DNA from: Lachnoclostridium phytofermentans
Lineage (GTDB): Bacteria; Bacillota; Clostridia; Lachnospirales; Lachnospiraceae
DNA length: 64,000 nucleotides
Assembly: GCF_000733755.1 (NCBI RefSeq)
Contig: NZ_JPOF01000006.1
Location: forward strand, 62,001-126,000
Direction: 5' to 3'
A program made the translations under genes and the position numbers. Position 1 is the stretch's first letter; each line of letters opens with the position of its first letter. This document shows positions 18,020-26,859 of this stretch, piece after piece. Under the pieces are notes generated by a model. The model saw only the letters and a program-made list of their open reading frames with translations, was not told the origin of the DNA and did no database searches.

Positions 18020-19471
18020 ATGAAGAAAAGAATGAATAAAATCTTAGCTCTTGGCTTAACTGTTGCAATGATGTTCTCCATTGCTGGATGTAGCAAGAAA
18101 GATGATACGCCAAGTAATTCTAATAATAATGCAACACCTACTACGCAAGCAACAAAGGCACCAGAAAATACGCCAGAGGCAAGTAAACCATCTGGTTCAG
18201 GACGTGCAGAATATACCGCAGATGGTAAGAGAATCATTAAGGTAGGAACTTGGTATGAGCATTACTATACTTCGGATCATGAAACAATTGAAGAAAATCC
18301 TGATGTAACTGATGTAGAATTAGCTCAGATGCAGTTAGATAACATGAGAGCAATCGAAGAAAAATACAACGTAGAGTTCCGTTTTGTTAACCTTACTTGG
18401 AATGGTATTATGGAAAGTATCAATACTTCCATTATGTCCGGTAAACCAGACGTTGATATTTATGAAACAGACCTTCAGTTCGGTGCACCAGCAGCGTTAA
18501 GTGGATATGCAATGGATATTTCAAAATTTGCAGCAGCTGACAGTGATATCTTTACTGATCAAACCGTACTTAGTTATCTTTCCTTTAGTGGAATTGATAA
18601 TAACTATTTATTTAAGCCAGTAGCAAAGACGAGTCAGCTTGGTGGTAATCCATTATCTTTTAACCTTGATATGATTAAACAGGCTGGACTTGAGAATCCA
18701 CAAGATCTTTATGACAGAGGAGAGTGGACCTGGGATAAATTTAGAGAGTACCTAATTGCTACAACAAAGGATACCAATGGGGATGGAACTACAGATGTAT
18801 ATGGATATTCCGGATGGTGGACAGTGCTGATCGAAAATTTATGTATGTCTAATGGTACTTCAATTGCAAGTAGCGCAACAGAAACCTTAAGTTCCCCTGC
18901 CACAATTGAAGCTATGGACTTTATCTACAAAATTTACAATGAAGATCATACTGCAGCACCTTGGAATCAAGACGACTGGAATGTGAACAACCAACTTTAT
19001 GCACAGCAAAAGAGTTGCTTCTTTACTGGCGCAGCTTGGATATTCAAAGAGTTTGGTATGTCACCTGATGTTGGTTTTGAAATCGCATGTGTGCCATGGC
19101 CAACTGGACCTAGCGGAAGTTATGAAAACAATAAGATGATGAAGACCTCTGGTAACTACTACTTTATTCCAAATGGCGTAGAGGATCCTGAGTTAGTTTA
19201 TAACGTATTCTATGATTGGACTAACTGGTATCAGGGTGATACAGAACTTCGTGATGATGTTGAATGGTTCCAGAACATGATGATGACTGAGAGAAACTAT
19301 CAATACTTAGAGTTGATGGGTAAGAGAGAACAGTTTGATATGTGGGGTAATCTAGGCCTTGGAGATAACTTCTCTATGGTTCCAATTATGAGTGGAGAAA
19401 AGACAGCAGCTCAGTATGCAGAAGAGACAAAGAACTTAGTTCAGGAAGCGCTGGATCAATACTTTAAATAA
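18020..19471 (+). CDS. Extracellular solute-binding lipoprotein of the second importer
   Basis: This 483-residue lipoprotein has signal MKKRMNKILALGLTVAMM and lipobox SIAGC, followed by a Thr/Ser/Pro linker (about 25-60) and a family 1 solute-binding domain. An embedded NGDGTTDVYGYSG segment (DTNGDGTTD) resembles calcium-loop sequences seen in such receptors. GGAGG stands upstream of the ATG. It is the last gene before the hairpin at 19577 and is the natural partner of the permeases at 14008 and 14939. The substrate is inferred to be a manno- or gluco-manno-oligosaccharide. Confidence 0.88.
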   Translation: MKKRMNKILALGLTVAMMFSIAGCSKKDDTPSNSNNNATPTTQATKAPENTPEASKPSGSGRAEYTADGKRIIKVGTWYEHYYTSDHETIEENPDVTDVELAQMQLDNMRAIEEKYNVEFRFVNLTWNGIMESINTSIMSGKPDVDIYETDLQFGAPAALSGYAMDISKFAAADSDIFTDQTVLSYLSFSGIDNNYLFKPVAKTSQLGGNPLSFNLDMIKQAGLENPQDLYDRGEWTWDKFREYLIATTKDTNGDGTTDVYGYSGWWTVLIENLCMSNGTSIASSATETLSSPATIEAMDFIYKIYNEDHTAAPWNQDDWNVNNQLYAQQKSCFFTGAAWIFKEFGMSPDVGFEIACVPWPTGPSGSYENNKMMKTSGNYYFIPNGVEDPELVYNVFYDWTNWYQGDTELRDDVEWFQNMMMTERNYQYLELMGKREQFDMWGNLGLGDNFSMVPIMSGEKTAAQYAEETKNLVQEALDQYFK

Positions 19472-19872
19472 TGACTTATTTTAAGCTATAACAAGAATGG
19501 TTAATTTAATTATTTAGGTAAAATATGATTCAGAAAAAAAACGTAAGACCTTCTTAAGATATGCAATAGTTGAACATGAGCTGTTGCGAATCGGTTTTTA
19601 ACTTTGATTTGTAACAGCTCAGTTTTGCACTCAAGATAGTGCAATTATAATGCAAATACTATAATAAGTTACTTAAATATATATTAAAAAAATGAAATTA
19701 TTACTTAATTTGAATTAAAAGAGGTAGTATATAATGGAAATATGTGTTATAATATGGTAGGAGATGGTTCATTTTACCTCATAAGTTGTGTATCAATAAA
19801 TATACCAAATACTTTGATTATAACGCATGATTAGACAGCTAGAATTTCACATACCCAAAGGAGAATGATACC
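19472..19872 (+). promoter_or_regulatory. Spacer with dyad operator and promoter before the GH130 cluster
   Basis: After the terminator-like hairpin (19577-19626) lies a perfect dyad TTGCACT-caagat-AGTGCAA (19625-19644). It shares TGCACT..AGTGCA with the site at 2068-2083 in the mannan operon leader. An extended -10 TGTTATAAT (hexamer 19748-19753) follows, the same -10 as the main operon, with only a weak TAGTAT at the -35 distance (17-base spacing). This suggests a second, co-regulated transcription unit starting near 19760. Confidence 0.55.
19577..19626 (+). terminator. Hairpin terminator after the second solute-binding lipoprotein
   Basis: A 16-base-pair stem (19577-19592 with 19606-19621, a few G-T pairs) closes a 13-base loop and is followed only by GTTTT. 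The short T run makes it a moderate terminator; some readthrough into the GH130 genes is possible. Confidence 0.6.
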
Positions 19873-20895
19873 ATGAGTAAAGTTACAATGTATACCGAGA
19901 ACCTTCCAAATATACCATGGCAGGAGAAGCCAAATGATTACCAAGGCCCTGTTTGGCGATATTCCGAGAATCCAATTATCGGACGGAATCCACTTCCTGG
20001 AGTTGCACGTATTTTTAACAGTGCAGTTGTTCCTTACCAGGGTGAATTTATTGGTGTATTCCGTGGAGAACAAGTCAATGGAGTTCCGCATCTTTATTTA
20101 GGTTATAGTAAGGACGCTATTCATTGGACTTATGAAAAAGAAAAGATTGCTTTTGTTAATGAAAAAGGGGAATCCTATATGCCTCGTTATGCTTATGATC
20201 CAAGATTGATTAAAGTAGAAGATACTTATTATATCATCTGGTGTACCGATTTTTATGGTGCAGCATTAGGCTTAGCGAAAACAGAAGATTTTAAGACATT
20301 TATTCGATTAGATAATCCATTTATACCATTTAATAGAAATGGTGTAATGTTTCCTAGAAAGATTAATGGTAACTTTGTTATGTTAACAAGACCAAGTGAT
20401 AGTGGACATACTCCATTTGGTGATATCTTTGTAAGTGAGAGTCCTGATTTAGTATATTGGGGCAAGCATAAACATGTTATGACAAAGGGATATAATCAGT
20501 GGTGGCAATCCTTAAAGATAGGTGGCGGAGCTGCTCCAATTGAAACCAGCGAGGGATGGTTGTTATTCTATCATGGTGTTACCGGTACTTGTAATGGTTA
20601 TGTCTACAGCATGGGTGCAGCAATCCTTGATCTTGAGAATCCATCCATCGTGAAATACCGTTCTGGTAATTTTATTTTAACTCCAGAGATGGATTACGAA
20701 GAAAAAGGGTTTGTTGCTAATGTTATATTCCCATGTGCTGCATTAACAGATGCTGCTAGCGGTAAGATAGCAATCTATTATGGAGCAGCAGATAGTTATG
20801 TAGGATTAGCATTTACTACGGTAGATGAAATCGTTGATTATATCAAAGAAAACCATGTCGTAAATGGAGATGATAATACGATCGGTATTCTTTAA
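19873..20895 (+). CDS. GH130 beta-1,4-mannooligosaccharide phosphorylase
   Basis: This 340-residue cytoplasmic enzyme has no signal peptide. It shows the five-bladed propeller family pattern of GH130: GVARIFNSAVVPYQGEF, then YAYDPRLIKVEDTYY (with the conserved Asp), TDFYGAALGLAKTEDF and a late HGV motif. Length and sequence fit the short subgroup (GH130_2-like), which removes mannose from the non-reducing end of mannooligosaccharides with phosphate, giving mannose-1-phosphate. An AAAGGAG site precedes the ATG. It starts a same-strand group with the esterase, epimerase and second phosphorylase. Confidence 0.88.
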   Translation: MSKVTMYTENLPNIPWQEKPNDYQGPVWRYSENPIIGRNPLPGVARIFNSAVVPYQGEFIGVFRGEQVNGVPHLYLGYSKDAIHWTYEKEKIAFVNEKGESYMPRYAYDPRLIKVEDTYYIIWCTDFYGAALGLAKTEDFKTFIRLDNPFIPFNRNGVMFPRKINGNFVMLTRPSDSGHTPFGDIFVSESPDLVYWGKHKHVMTKGYNQWWQSLKIGGGAAPIETSEGWLLFYHGVTGTCNGYVYSMGAAILDLENPSIVKYRSGNFILTPEMDYEEKGFVANVIFPCAALTDAASGKIAIYYGAADSYVGLAFTTVDEIVDYIKENHVVNGDDNTIGIL

Positions 20896-20915
20896 TTCTC
20901 TAGGGAGGCAATGGG

Positions 20916-22037
20916 ATGGATAGAATCAGTATGGCGCAACGAGGTATTATTTCTTTAGGGGAGCTAGAGAAATTCCATCATGTAATGGAGAGAGCCAGAA
21001 AAAAGGAACCTTTGACCATCGGATTTATCGGTGGGTCTATAACACAGGGATCCCTATCAAGTACACCTTATACATGTTATGCTTATCGAGTTTTTGAATG
21101 GTGGAAAACTTATTTTCAGAATGATAATCTTACGTTTGTAAATGCAGGAATCGGTGCGACCACCTCTCAATTTGGAGTGGCCAGAGTAAAGTCTGATTTA
21201 TTATCAAAAGAACCAGACGTTGTGTTTGCAGAATTTAGTGTGAATGATGAGGATAACGAACTGTTCATGGAAACTTATGAGGGCTTGATACGGACCATTT
21301 TATCGGCCAAAAACTCACCTGCACTGCTTTTATTTCATAATGTTCAATATGATACAGGAAACAATGCTCAGAGAATACATAGTAAAATAGGATCTCATTA
21401 TCAGATTCCGATGGTAAGTATGAAGGAGAGTATCTTTGAAGAGTTAAGAAAGGGAACACTCCTTAAAGAAGAGATTACTCCGGATAACTTACATCCAAAT
21501 GATTACGGCCATGAATTAGTTGCTTATGTAATTACTCAAGCACTCGAAAAGATTGCAAGCATTACAACGACAAGGGATGGGATAATAGATTCGAAGATAG
21601 AGCTACCGAATTCTATCACACCAAACCGTTATGAGGAATCTGTTCGATATAAGAATTCTGAGTTAAATCCTATATTAAATGGTTTTCTTAAGGATGAAGA
21701 AGAACAATATGGAATAACTGATCTATTTAAGGGCGGATACATTGCCTCTAAGGTTGGAGATTCAATAGAATTTGAGCTTGAATGCAAGTTATTATCAGTT
21801 CAATTTAGGAAAACGATTCATAAGCCTGCTCCAATCGCAAAAGCTGTGATTGACGGACAGGAAGAAAATGCTGTAATACTTGATGCAAACTTTAAAGAAA
21901 ACTGGGGAGATTGTATATATTTACAGGATATATTAGTTTCAGATGTGAAAAAGAAACATACCTTAACAATTACCATCATAGAAGCGGATAAAGAACTTGA
22001 AAGTGATTTTTATTTGGCATCTGTGATAATTTCCTAA
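20916..22037 (+). CDS. CE17-like SGNH carbohydrate acetylesterase
   Basis: This 373-residue protein without signal peptide probably removes acetyl groups from imported manno-oligosaccharides. The SGNH hydrolase domain (about 30-215) has GFIGGSITQG with nucleophile Ser41, NAGIGATTSQF, EFSVNDE and the catalytic DNLHPND (Asp190, His193). A C-terminal beta-sandwich (about 240-373) of CBM35-like appearance follows, the layout of the CE17 esterases from gut mannan loci. AGGGAGG precedes the ATG by seven bases. It is strongly similar to the second half of the lipoprotein at 26860. Confidence 0.82.
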   Translation: MDRISMAQRGIISLGELEKFHHVMERARKKEPLTIGFIGGSITQGSLSSTPYTCYAYRVFEWWKTYFQNDNLTFVNAGIGATTSQFGVARVKSDLLSKEPDVVFAEFSVNDEDNELFMETYEGLIRTILSAKNSPALLLFHNVQYDTGNNAQRIHSKIGSHYQIPMVSMKESIFEELRKGTLLKEEITPDNLHPNDYGHELVAYVITQALEKIASITTTRDGIIDSKIELPNSITPNRYEESVRYKNSELNPILNGFLKDEEEQYGITDLFKGGYIASKVGDSIEFELECKLLSVQFRKTIHKPAPIAKAVIDGQEENAVILDANFKENWGDCIYLQDILVSDVKKKHTLTITIIEADKELESDFYLASVIIS

Positions 22038-22100
22038 AGGAAGACTTAGGGGGGCTAGTCTTTCATGGAAAGGCTTTAGAATTGAGACTTTCCTGTTAAT

Positions 22101-22133
22101 ATTAGGGGTGCAAACATTCTTTGCATCCCTAAT
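22101..22133 (+). terminator. Strong hairpin between esterase and epimerase genes
   Basis: A 14-base-pair stem (22101-22114 with 22120-22133) with a five-base loop has no T run after it. It may stabilise the upstream mRNA end or act as a processing point rather than a true terminator. The surrounding 22038-22238 spacer holds no gene. Confidence 0.5.
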
Positions 22134-22238
22134 GTTACGACTATAACTTTGGATGTATAGCATGATAACAAACTCTTTTATTAAGCATTTAGTTATTATG
22201 CTTTTATCATATAAAAACTTTTTGCCGAGGTGAAACCC

Positions 22239-23420
22239 ATGGATAACTACAGAAAAATGAAAGAGCTTGCGAAAGCTCATCTGACAGAGGTAATCATTCC
22301 TTTTTGGAATAAACTAAAAGACGAAGAGAATGGTGGATTTTACGGGTATCTTGATTTTGACTTGCATGTAGATAAAAAAGCAGTAAAAGGGTGTATCTTG
22401 AATAGTCGAATTTTGTGGTTTTATTCGAATGCATACCATTTACTTGGAGAGAAAGACTTACTATCTTATGCAGATCATGCCTATGAGTTTTTAAAAGCCC
22501 ATTGTTTGGATCATATCAATGGTGGTATCTATTGGTCGTTAAGCTATGATGGGACTGCATATGATACAACGAAACATACCTATAATCAAGCCTTTGCAGT
22601 TTATGCGCTATCTTCCTACTATGAAGCAACTAAGAATGAGGAAGCCATCACGTTGGCGAAATCAATCATTGGGATAATCGAAAAGAAATGTACGGATTCC
22701 ATTGGATATTTAGAAGCCTTTGACCGAGTATTTCAACCAGTTGATAATGAAAAACTCTCAGAAAATGGTGTAATTGCTCATAAAACGATGAACACATTAC
22801 TACATGTTTTCGAAGCCTATACCGAGTATTATCGTGTAACAGGTGAAGTAGAAATTAAAGAGCGATTAATGTGGATGCTTGATACAATACGGACAAAGGT
22901 GTATAATCCGAACCTACTTCGACAAGAAGTATTTTTTGACGAGCATATGAACAGCATACTTGATTTACATTCCTATGGACATGATATTGAAGCTGCATGG
23001 CTTATTGATCGTGGTCTTGATGTTATAAATGAGCAAAAATATAATTCTTTATTAAAACCAATTACGAGGGACTTAACCAATCAGATTTATCAAACTGCTT
23101 ATCAAGATCATTCTCTATTAAATGAATGTGAAAAAGGCATAGTTAATACCTCAAGAATTTGGTGGGTTCAAGCAGAGGCAGTAGTTGGATTTTTAAATGG
23201 ATATGAGTCTGATCGTAATGAAAATAAATTTTTACTGGCTGCAATGGATATCTTTCAGTTTATCTTAGAGAAAGTTCATGATAAAAGAACAGGTTCAGAG
23301 TGGTATTGGGAAGTAGATAAAGATGGGAATCCATATAGTAAAAAGCCTATTGTAGAGCCATGGAAGTGTCCATACCACAATGGTAGAATGTGCTTTGAAA
23401 TAATAAAAAGAAATATGTAA
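22239..23420 (+). CDS. Cellobiose/mannobiose 2-epimerase (AGE family)
   Basis: This 393-residue enzyme of the (alpha/alpha)6-barrel N-acylglucosamine 2-epimerase superfamily probably converts mannobiose to mannosyl-glucose, feeding the phosphorylase encoded next. Supporting segments include [56 protein letters not shown] and [13 protein letters not shown], with the His residues expected for catalysis. ATG 22239 is preferred over GTG 22230 because GAGG (22227-22230) is correctly spaced only for 22239. There is no signal peptide, so it acts in the cytoplasm. Confidence 0.87.
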   Translation: MDNYRKMKELAKAHLTEVIIPFWNKLKDEENGGFYGYLDFDLHVDKKAVKGCILNSRILWFYSNAYHLLGEKDLLSYADHAYEFLKAHCLDHINGGIYWSLSYDGTAYDTTKHTYNQAFAVYALSSYYEATKNEEAITLAKSIIGIIEKKCTDSIGYLEAFDRVFQPVDNEKLSENGVIAHKTMNTLLHVFEAYTEYYRVTGEVEIKERLMWMLDTIRTKVYNPNLLRQEVFFDEHMNSILDLHSYGHDIEAAWLIDRGLDVINEQKYNSLLKPITRDLTNQIYQTAYQDHSLLNECEKGIVNTSRIWWVQAEAVVGFLNGYESDRNENKFLLAAMDIFQFILEKVHDKRTGSEWYWEVDKDGNPYSKKPIVEPWKCPYHNGRMCFEIIKRNM

Positions 23421-23467
23421 GGATATTTTTATACTGCGCTGAAAACATGCGTAAGATCGGGGGAATC

Positions 23468-24634
23468 ATGATACACGAACGTTATTATGAGGAGTTACAA
23501 AAATACGAAGAACTTCTTGCTAGAAGTAATGAAAAAACGAAAGAATATAATGGTATTTATGACAGATATGTTTATCCAATATTAACAAGAGACCACATTC
23601 CACCTTTTTGGAAATATGATTTGAATAAAGATACGAATCCATTCTTTATGGAACGCCTTTCCGTGAATGCCGTATTTAATGCTGGTGCAATTGAACTAAA
23701 TGGAAAGTTTTATTTAGTAGCCCGTATTGAAGGAAATGATCGCAAATCCTTTTTTGGAGTAGCGGAAAGTGAGAACGGTGTTGATGGCTTCCGTTTTTTA
23801 GATTATCCGATCATCCTTCCAGATACTTGTAAAGAGGAAACGAATGTATATGATATGCGTTTAACGAAACATGAAGATGGTTATATTTATGGAGTTTTTT
23901 GCTCCGAAAGTAAGGATACTAGAACAAAGGACTTATCAGCTGCGATAGCAGCTGCGGGAATAGTACGTACCAAAGATTTAAAGACGTGGGAGAGGCTTCC
24001 AAACCTTAAAACACTTCACTCTCCACAACAAAGAAATGTTGTATTACATCCAGAATTCGTTCAGGGAAAGTATGCATTTTATACCAGACCAATGGATGAC
24101 TTTATCGATACTGGTTCAGGTGGTGGAATTGGATTCGGACTTTGTGACGATATCCTAAATCCTGTCATTGAGGAAGAGATTATTACAAGCCAAAGAAAAT
24201 ACCATACGATAACCGAAGCAAAGAATGGTGCGGGAGCAGTACCAATAAAAACAGAAAAAGGGTACATTCATATTGCTCATGGTGTTCGAAATACAGCAGC
24301 AGGTTTACGCTATGTAATCTATGCATTTGCAACGGATTTAAAGGAACCTTGGAAAGTGATTGCAGAACCATCTGGAATGCTCCTTTCACCAAGAGGAGAA
24401 GAAAGAGTTGGTGATGTTAGTAATGTAGTCTTTACCAATGGTGCGATTGCGAGAGAGAATGGAGAGGTTTATCTATACTATGCATCCTCTGATACAAGAC
24501 TTCATGTAGCGACCACTACCATTGATCAACTCATTGATTATGTCTTTAAAACTCCTAGTGATCCACTTCGCTCGGTAGATTGTGTGACACAGCGATGTAA
24601 TTTAATTAAGAACAATCTTGAATTATTGAAGTAA
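23468..24634 (+). CDS. GH130 4-O-beta-D-mannosyl-D-glucose phosphorylase
   Basis: The start ATG 23468 follows a CGGGGGGAAT site; the upstream in-frame ATG at 23447 has none. The 388-residue product matches the longer GH130_1 type: [37 protein letters not shown] (Asp at the conserved position), [10 protein letters not shown] and [12 protein letters not shown]. This type cleaves mannosyl-glucose with phosphate to mannose-1-phosphate and glucose, which completes the path begun by the epimerase directly upstream. The substrate assignment rests on subgroup features and context. Confidence 0.87.
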   Translation: MIHERYYEELQKYEELLARSNEKTKEYNGIYDRYVYPILTRDHIPPFWKYDLNKDTNPFFMERLSVNAVFNAGAIELNGKFYLVARIEGNDRKSFFGVAESENGVDGFRFLDYPIILPDTCKEETNVYDMRLTKHEDGYIYGVFCSESKDTRTKDLSAAIAAAGIVRTKDLKTWERLPNLKTLHSPQQRNVVLHPEFVQGKYAFYTRPMDDFIDTGSGGGIGFGLCDDILNPVIEEEIITSQRKYHTITEAKNGAGAVPIKTEKGYIHIAHGVRNTAAGLRYVIYAFATDLKEPWKVIAEPSGMLLSPRGEERVGDVSNVVFTNGAIARENGEVYLYYASSDTRLHVATTTIDQLIDYVFKTPSDPLRSVDCVTQRCNLIKNNLELLK

Positions 24635-24866
24635 ACTGTGTTAGTATAGTATGGTAAAAAGGTGCTATGTATAATGCAGAAGATTAATCTCCAAAAAGCG
24701 TGGCGAAACTGCGCTAAGATTACGCACCTGCTTTGTATGCTAGAAAGTGTGAAAAGTATCTAGGTTCGCACTTTGAAGGTTGAATGTAACGTATTTAACC
24801 AGCAGGTTTGTGTCTGCGCCGCAAACTTGCTATGCGTGAAAAACATGCGCAGGTATGGAGGAAAAT
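24635..24866 (+). promoter_or_regulatory. Structured leader of the phosphohexomutase gene
   Basis: TATAAT at 24670-24675 has TAGTAT 17 bases upstream, the same arrangement as at 19725-19753. Downstream are two ten-pair hairpins: 24744-24753 with 24765-24774, and 24801-24810 with 24822-24831. The loop of the second hairpin holds CTGCGC (24814-24819). It can pair with GCGCAG (24847-24852), just five bases before the GGAGG (24857-24861) of the mutase gene. That would be an H-type pseudoknot next to the ribosome binding site. No known riboswitch class is recognised. Confidence 0.45.
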
Positions 24867-26588
24867 ATGAATTATTTGGATACCTACCGTTTTTGGTGTG
24901 AAGATGCGTACTTTGATGAGAAGACAAAAGAAGAGTTAAAGAGCTTAGAGGGGAACGATATTGAAATTAAAGATCGTTTTTATAAGAGCTTAGAATTTGG
25001 TACCGGAGGTTTACGTGGTATTATTGGTGCTGGTACAAATCGTATGAATTTATATACCGTTCGCAAGGCAACACAAGGACTTGCTAATTTTATTAAGAAA
25101 GAGCATGGAGAAGATCGTGGTGTAGCAATTGCTTACGATTCCAGAAATATGTCCATCGAATTTAGTGAAGAGGTTGCTCTTTGTCTATGTGCGAATGGAA
25201 TCAAAGCATATCGTTTTGAATCCCTACGTCCAACACCAGAGCTATCTTTTGCACTTCGTACATTAAACTGTATCTCTGGCATTGTTATTACTGCAAGCCA
25301 TAATCCGCCAGAATACAATGGATATAAAGTTTACTGGGAAGATGGCGCTCAAATTACTTATCCAAAAGATGAGCAGATTATCACCGAAGTAAATAATGTA
25401 ACAGATTATAATACAGTGAAAACAATGAAAAAAGAGGATGCGATTGCAGCAGGCCTTTATCACACAATTGGAAAAGAAATTGATGATTTATATATTGCAG
25501 AATTAAAGAAGCAGGTAATTCATCCGGATGTGATTAAGAAAGTTGGAGGAGACTTAAAGATTGTTTACACTCCACTTCATGGTACAGGAAATCTACCAGT
25601 ACGCCGAGTTCTTAATGAACTTGGTTTTAAGAATGTTTTTGTAGTGCCTGAACAGGAACTACCAGATGGTAACTTTAGTACGGTTGGATATCCAAATCCA
25701 GAAGATCCTAAGGCGTTTCAACTTGCTCTTGATTTAGCTAAAAATGTAGATGCTGATTTAGTATTAGCAACTGATCCAGATGCTGACCGTCTTGGTGTTT
25801 ATGCGAAGGATTCAAAAACGGGTGAATATGTTTCTTTTACCGGTAATATGTCTGGAATGTTAATCTGTGAGTACTTACTAAGCCAAAAGAAGGAGATGGG
25901 CACATTAGCAAAAGACGGTGCGCTCATAAAAACTATCGTTTCTACCAATATGGCTGATAAGGTAGCAAAAGAGTATAATATTCAGTTAGTTGAAGTACTT
26001 ACCGGATTTAAATATATTGGTGAGCAGATTAAACTGTTTGAACAGGCCGGAAAAGGTACTTATGAGTTTGGTTTTGAAGAAAGCTATGGCTGTCTCATTG
26101 GAACTCATGCTAGAGATAAAGATGCAATTGTTGCAGTGATGGGACTTTGTGAAGCAGCTGCTTATTATAGCACAAAAGGACTTACTCTTTGGGATCAGAT
26201 GCTAAATATCTATGAGAAATATGGTTACTTCCGTGAAGGTCTTGAGACAATGACCTTAAAGGGTGTAGAAGGTGCAGAAAAAATTAAGGAAATGATGGAA
26301 AACTTCCGTCAAAACCCACCAAAACAACTTGGTGATTATCAGGTAGTATCCTTCCGCGATTATGAAACGGATAAAGTAATCAACCTTGAAACAAAAGAAG
26401 TTTCAAAGACTGGTTTACCTAAGTCTAACGTATTATATTTCGAATTAGATAATGATGCTTGGGTTTGTGTACGTCCTTCTGGTACAGAACCTAAAATTAA
26501 ATTCTACATTGGCGTAAAAGGCACAAGTTTTGAGGATGCGAATGAACAGTTAAAATCCTTGACAGATGCTTTAATGAAGTTAGCTTAG
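24867..26588 (+). CDS. Phosphoglucomutase/phosphomannomutase (alpha-D-phosphohexomutase)
   Basis: The ATG at 24867 follows GGAGG; an in-frame ATG at 24855 lies upstream of that site. The 573-residue enzyme has all four family motifs: the phosphoserine loop ITASHNPPEYNGYK (Ser144), the metal loop ATDPDADRLG, the sugar-binding GFEESYGC and the phosphate-binding RPSGTEPK. Its size matches the long PgcA-type phosphohexomutases. Here it probably turns mannose-1-phosphate from the two GH130 enzymes into mannose-6-phosphate, and may also act on glucose-1-phosphate. It has a separate promoter and a dedicated terminator. Confidence 0.9.
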   Translation: MNYLDTYRFWCEDAYFDEKTKEELKSLEGNDIEIKDRFYKSLEFGTGGLRGIIGAGTNRMNLYTVRKATQGLANFIKKEHGEDRGVAIAYDSRNMSIEFSEEVALCLCANGIKAYRFESLRPTPELSFALRTLNCISGIVITASHNPPEYNGYKVYWEDGAQITYPKDEQIITEVNNVTDYNTVKTMKKEDAIAAGLYHTIGKEIDDLYIAELKKQVIHPDVIKKVGGDLKIVYTPLHGTGNLPVRRVLNELGFKNVFVVPEQELPDGNFSTVGYPNPEDPKAFQLALDLAKNVDADLVLATDPDADRLGVYAKDSKTGEYVSFTGNMSGMLICEYLLSQKKEMGTLAKDGALIKTIVSTNMADKVAKEYNIQLVEVLTGFKYIGEQIKLFEQAGKGTYEFGFEESYGCLIGTHARDKDAIVAVMGLCEAAAYYSTKGLTLWDQMLNIYEKYGYFREGLETMTLKGVEGAEKIKEMMENFRQNPPKQLGDYQVVSFRDYETDKVINLETKEVSKTGLPKSNVLYFELDNDAWVCVRPSGTEPKIKFYIGVKGTSFEDANEQLKSLTDALMKLA

Positions 26589-26684
26589 ATTTTGCAATCG
26601 TATAGAATGTTTTATGACATATGCGTTTTATAACAAGGCGTTTTAGAAATGGTATGATATAAAATCGACATTTCTATATGACAT

Positions 26685-26740
26685 AAGCAGATATCATCAT
26701 TGGTTTTAATTCTTGTTTCCAATATGATATCTGCTTTTTA
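26685..26740 (+). terminator. Terminator of the phosphohexomutase gene
   Basis: A 13-base-pair stem (26685-26697 with 26724-26736) is followed by a T run. The inner ATTGG/CCAAT can extend the structure. The remaining spacer to 26859 holds no gene. Confidence 0.8.
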
Positions 26741-26859
26741 TTTGTTTTCTATGGTTCACTAAATAGGTAATATAGTAAAAAACAAGAATTTTAATACCTT
26801 TAAGCAATACATAACTATCAAGCAGAAACACAACGATTCGCATAAGAATGGAGGTTACA

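Noticed and set aside
24660-24729. AGGTGC/GCACCT closing helix suggesting a tRNA-like or T-box element
   Set aside because: The -10 hexamer lies inside it, no T-box or tRNA consensus is present, and the cloverleaf arms do not form.
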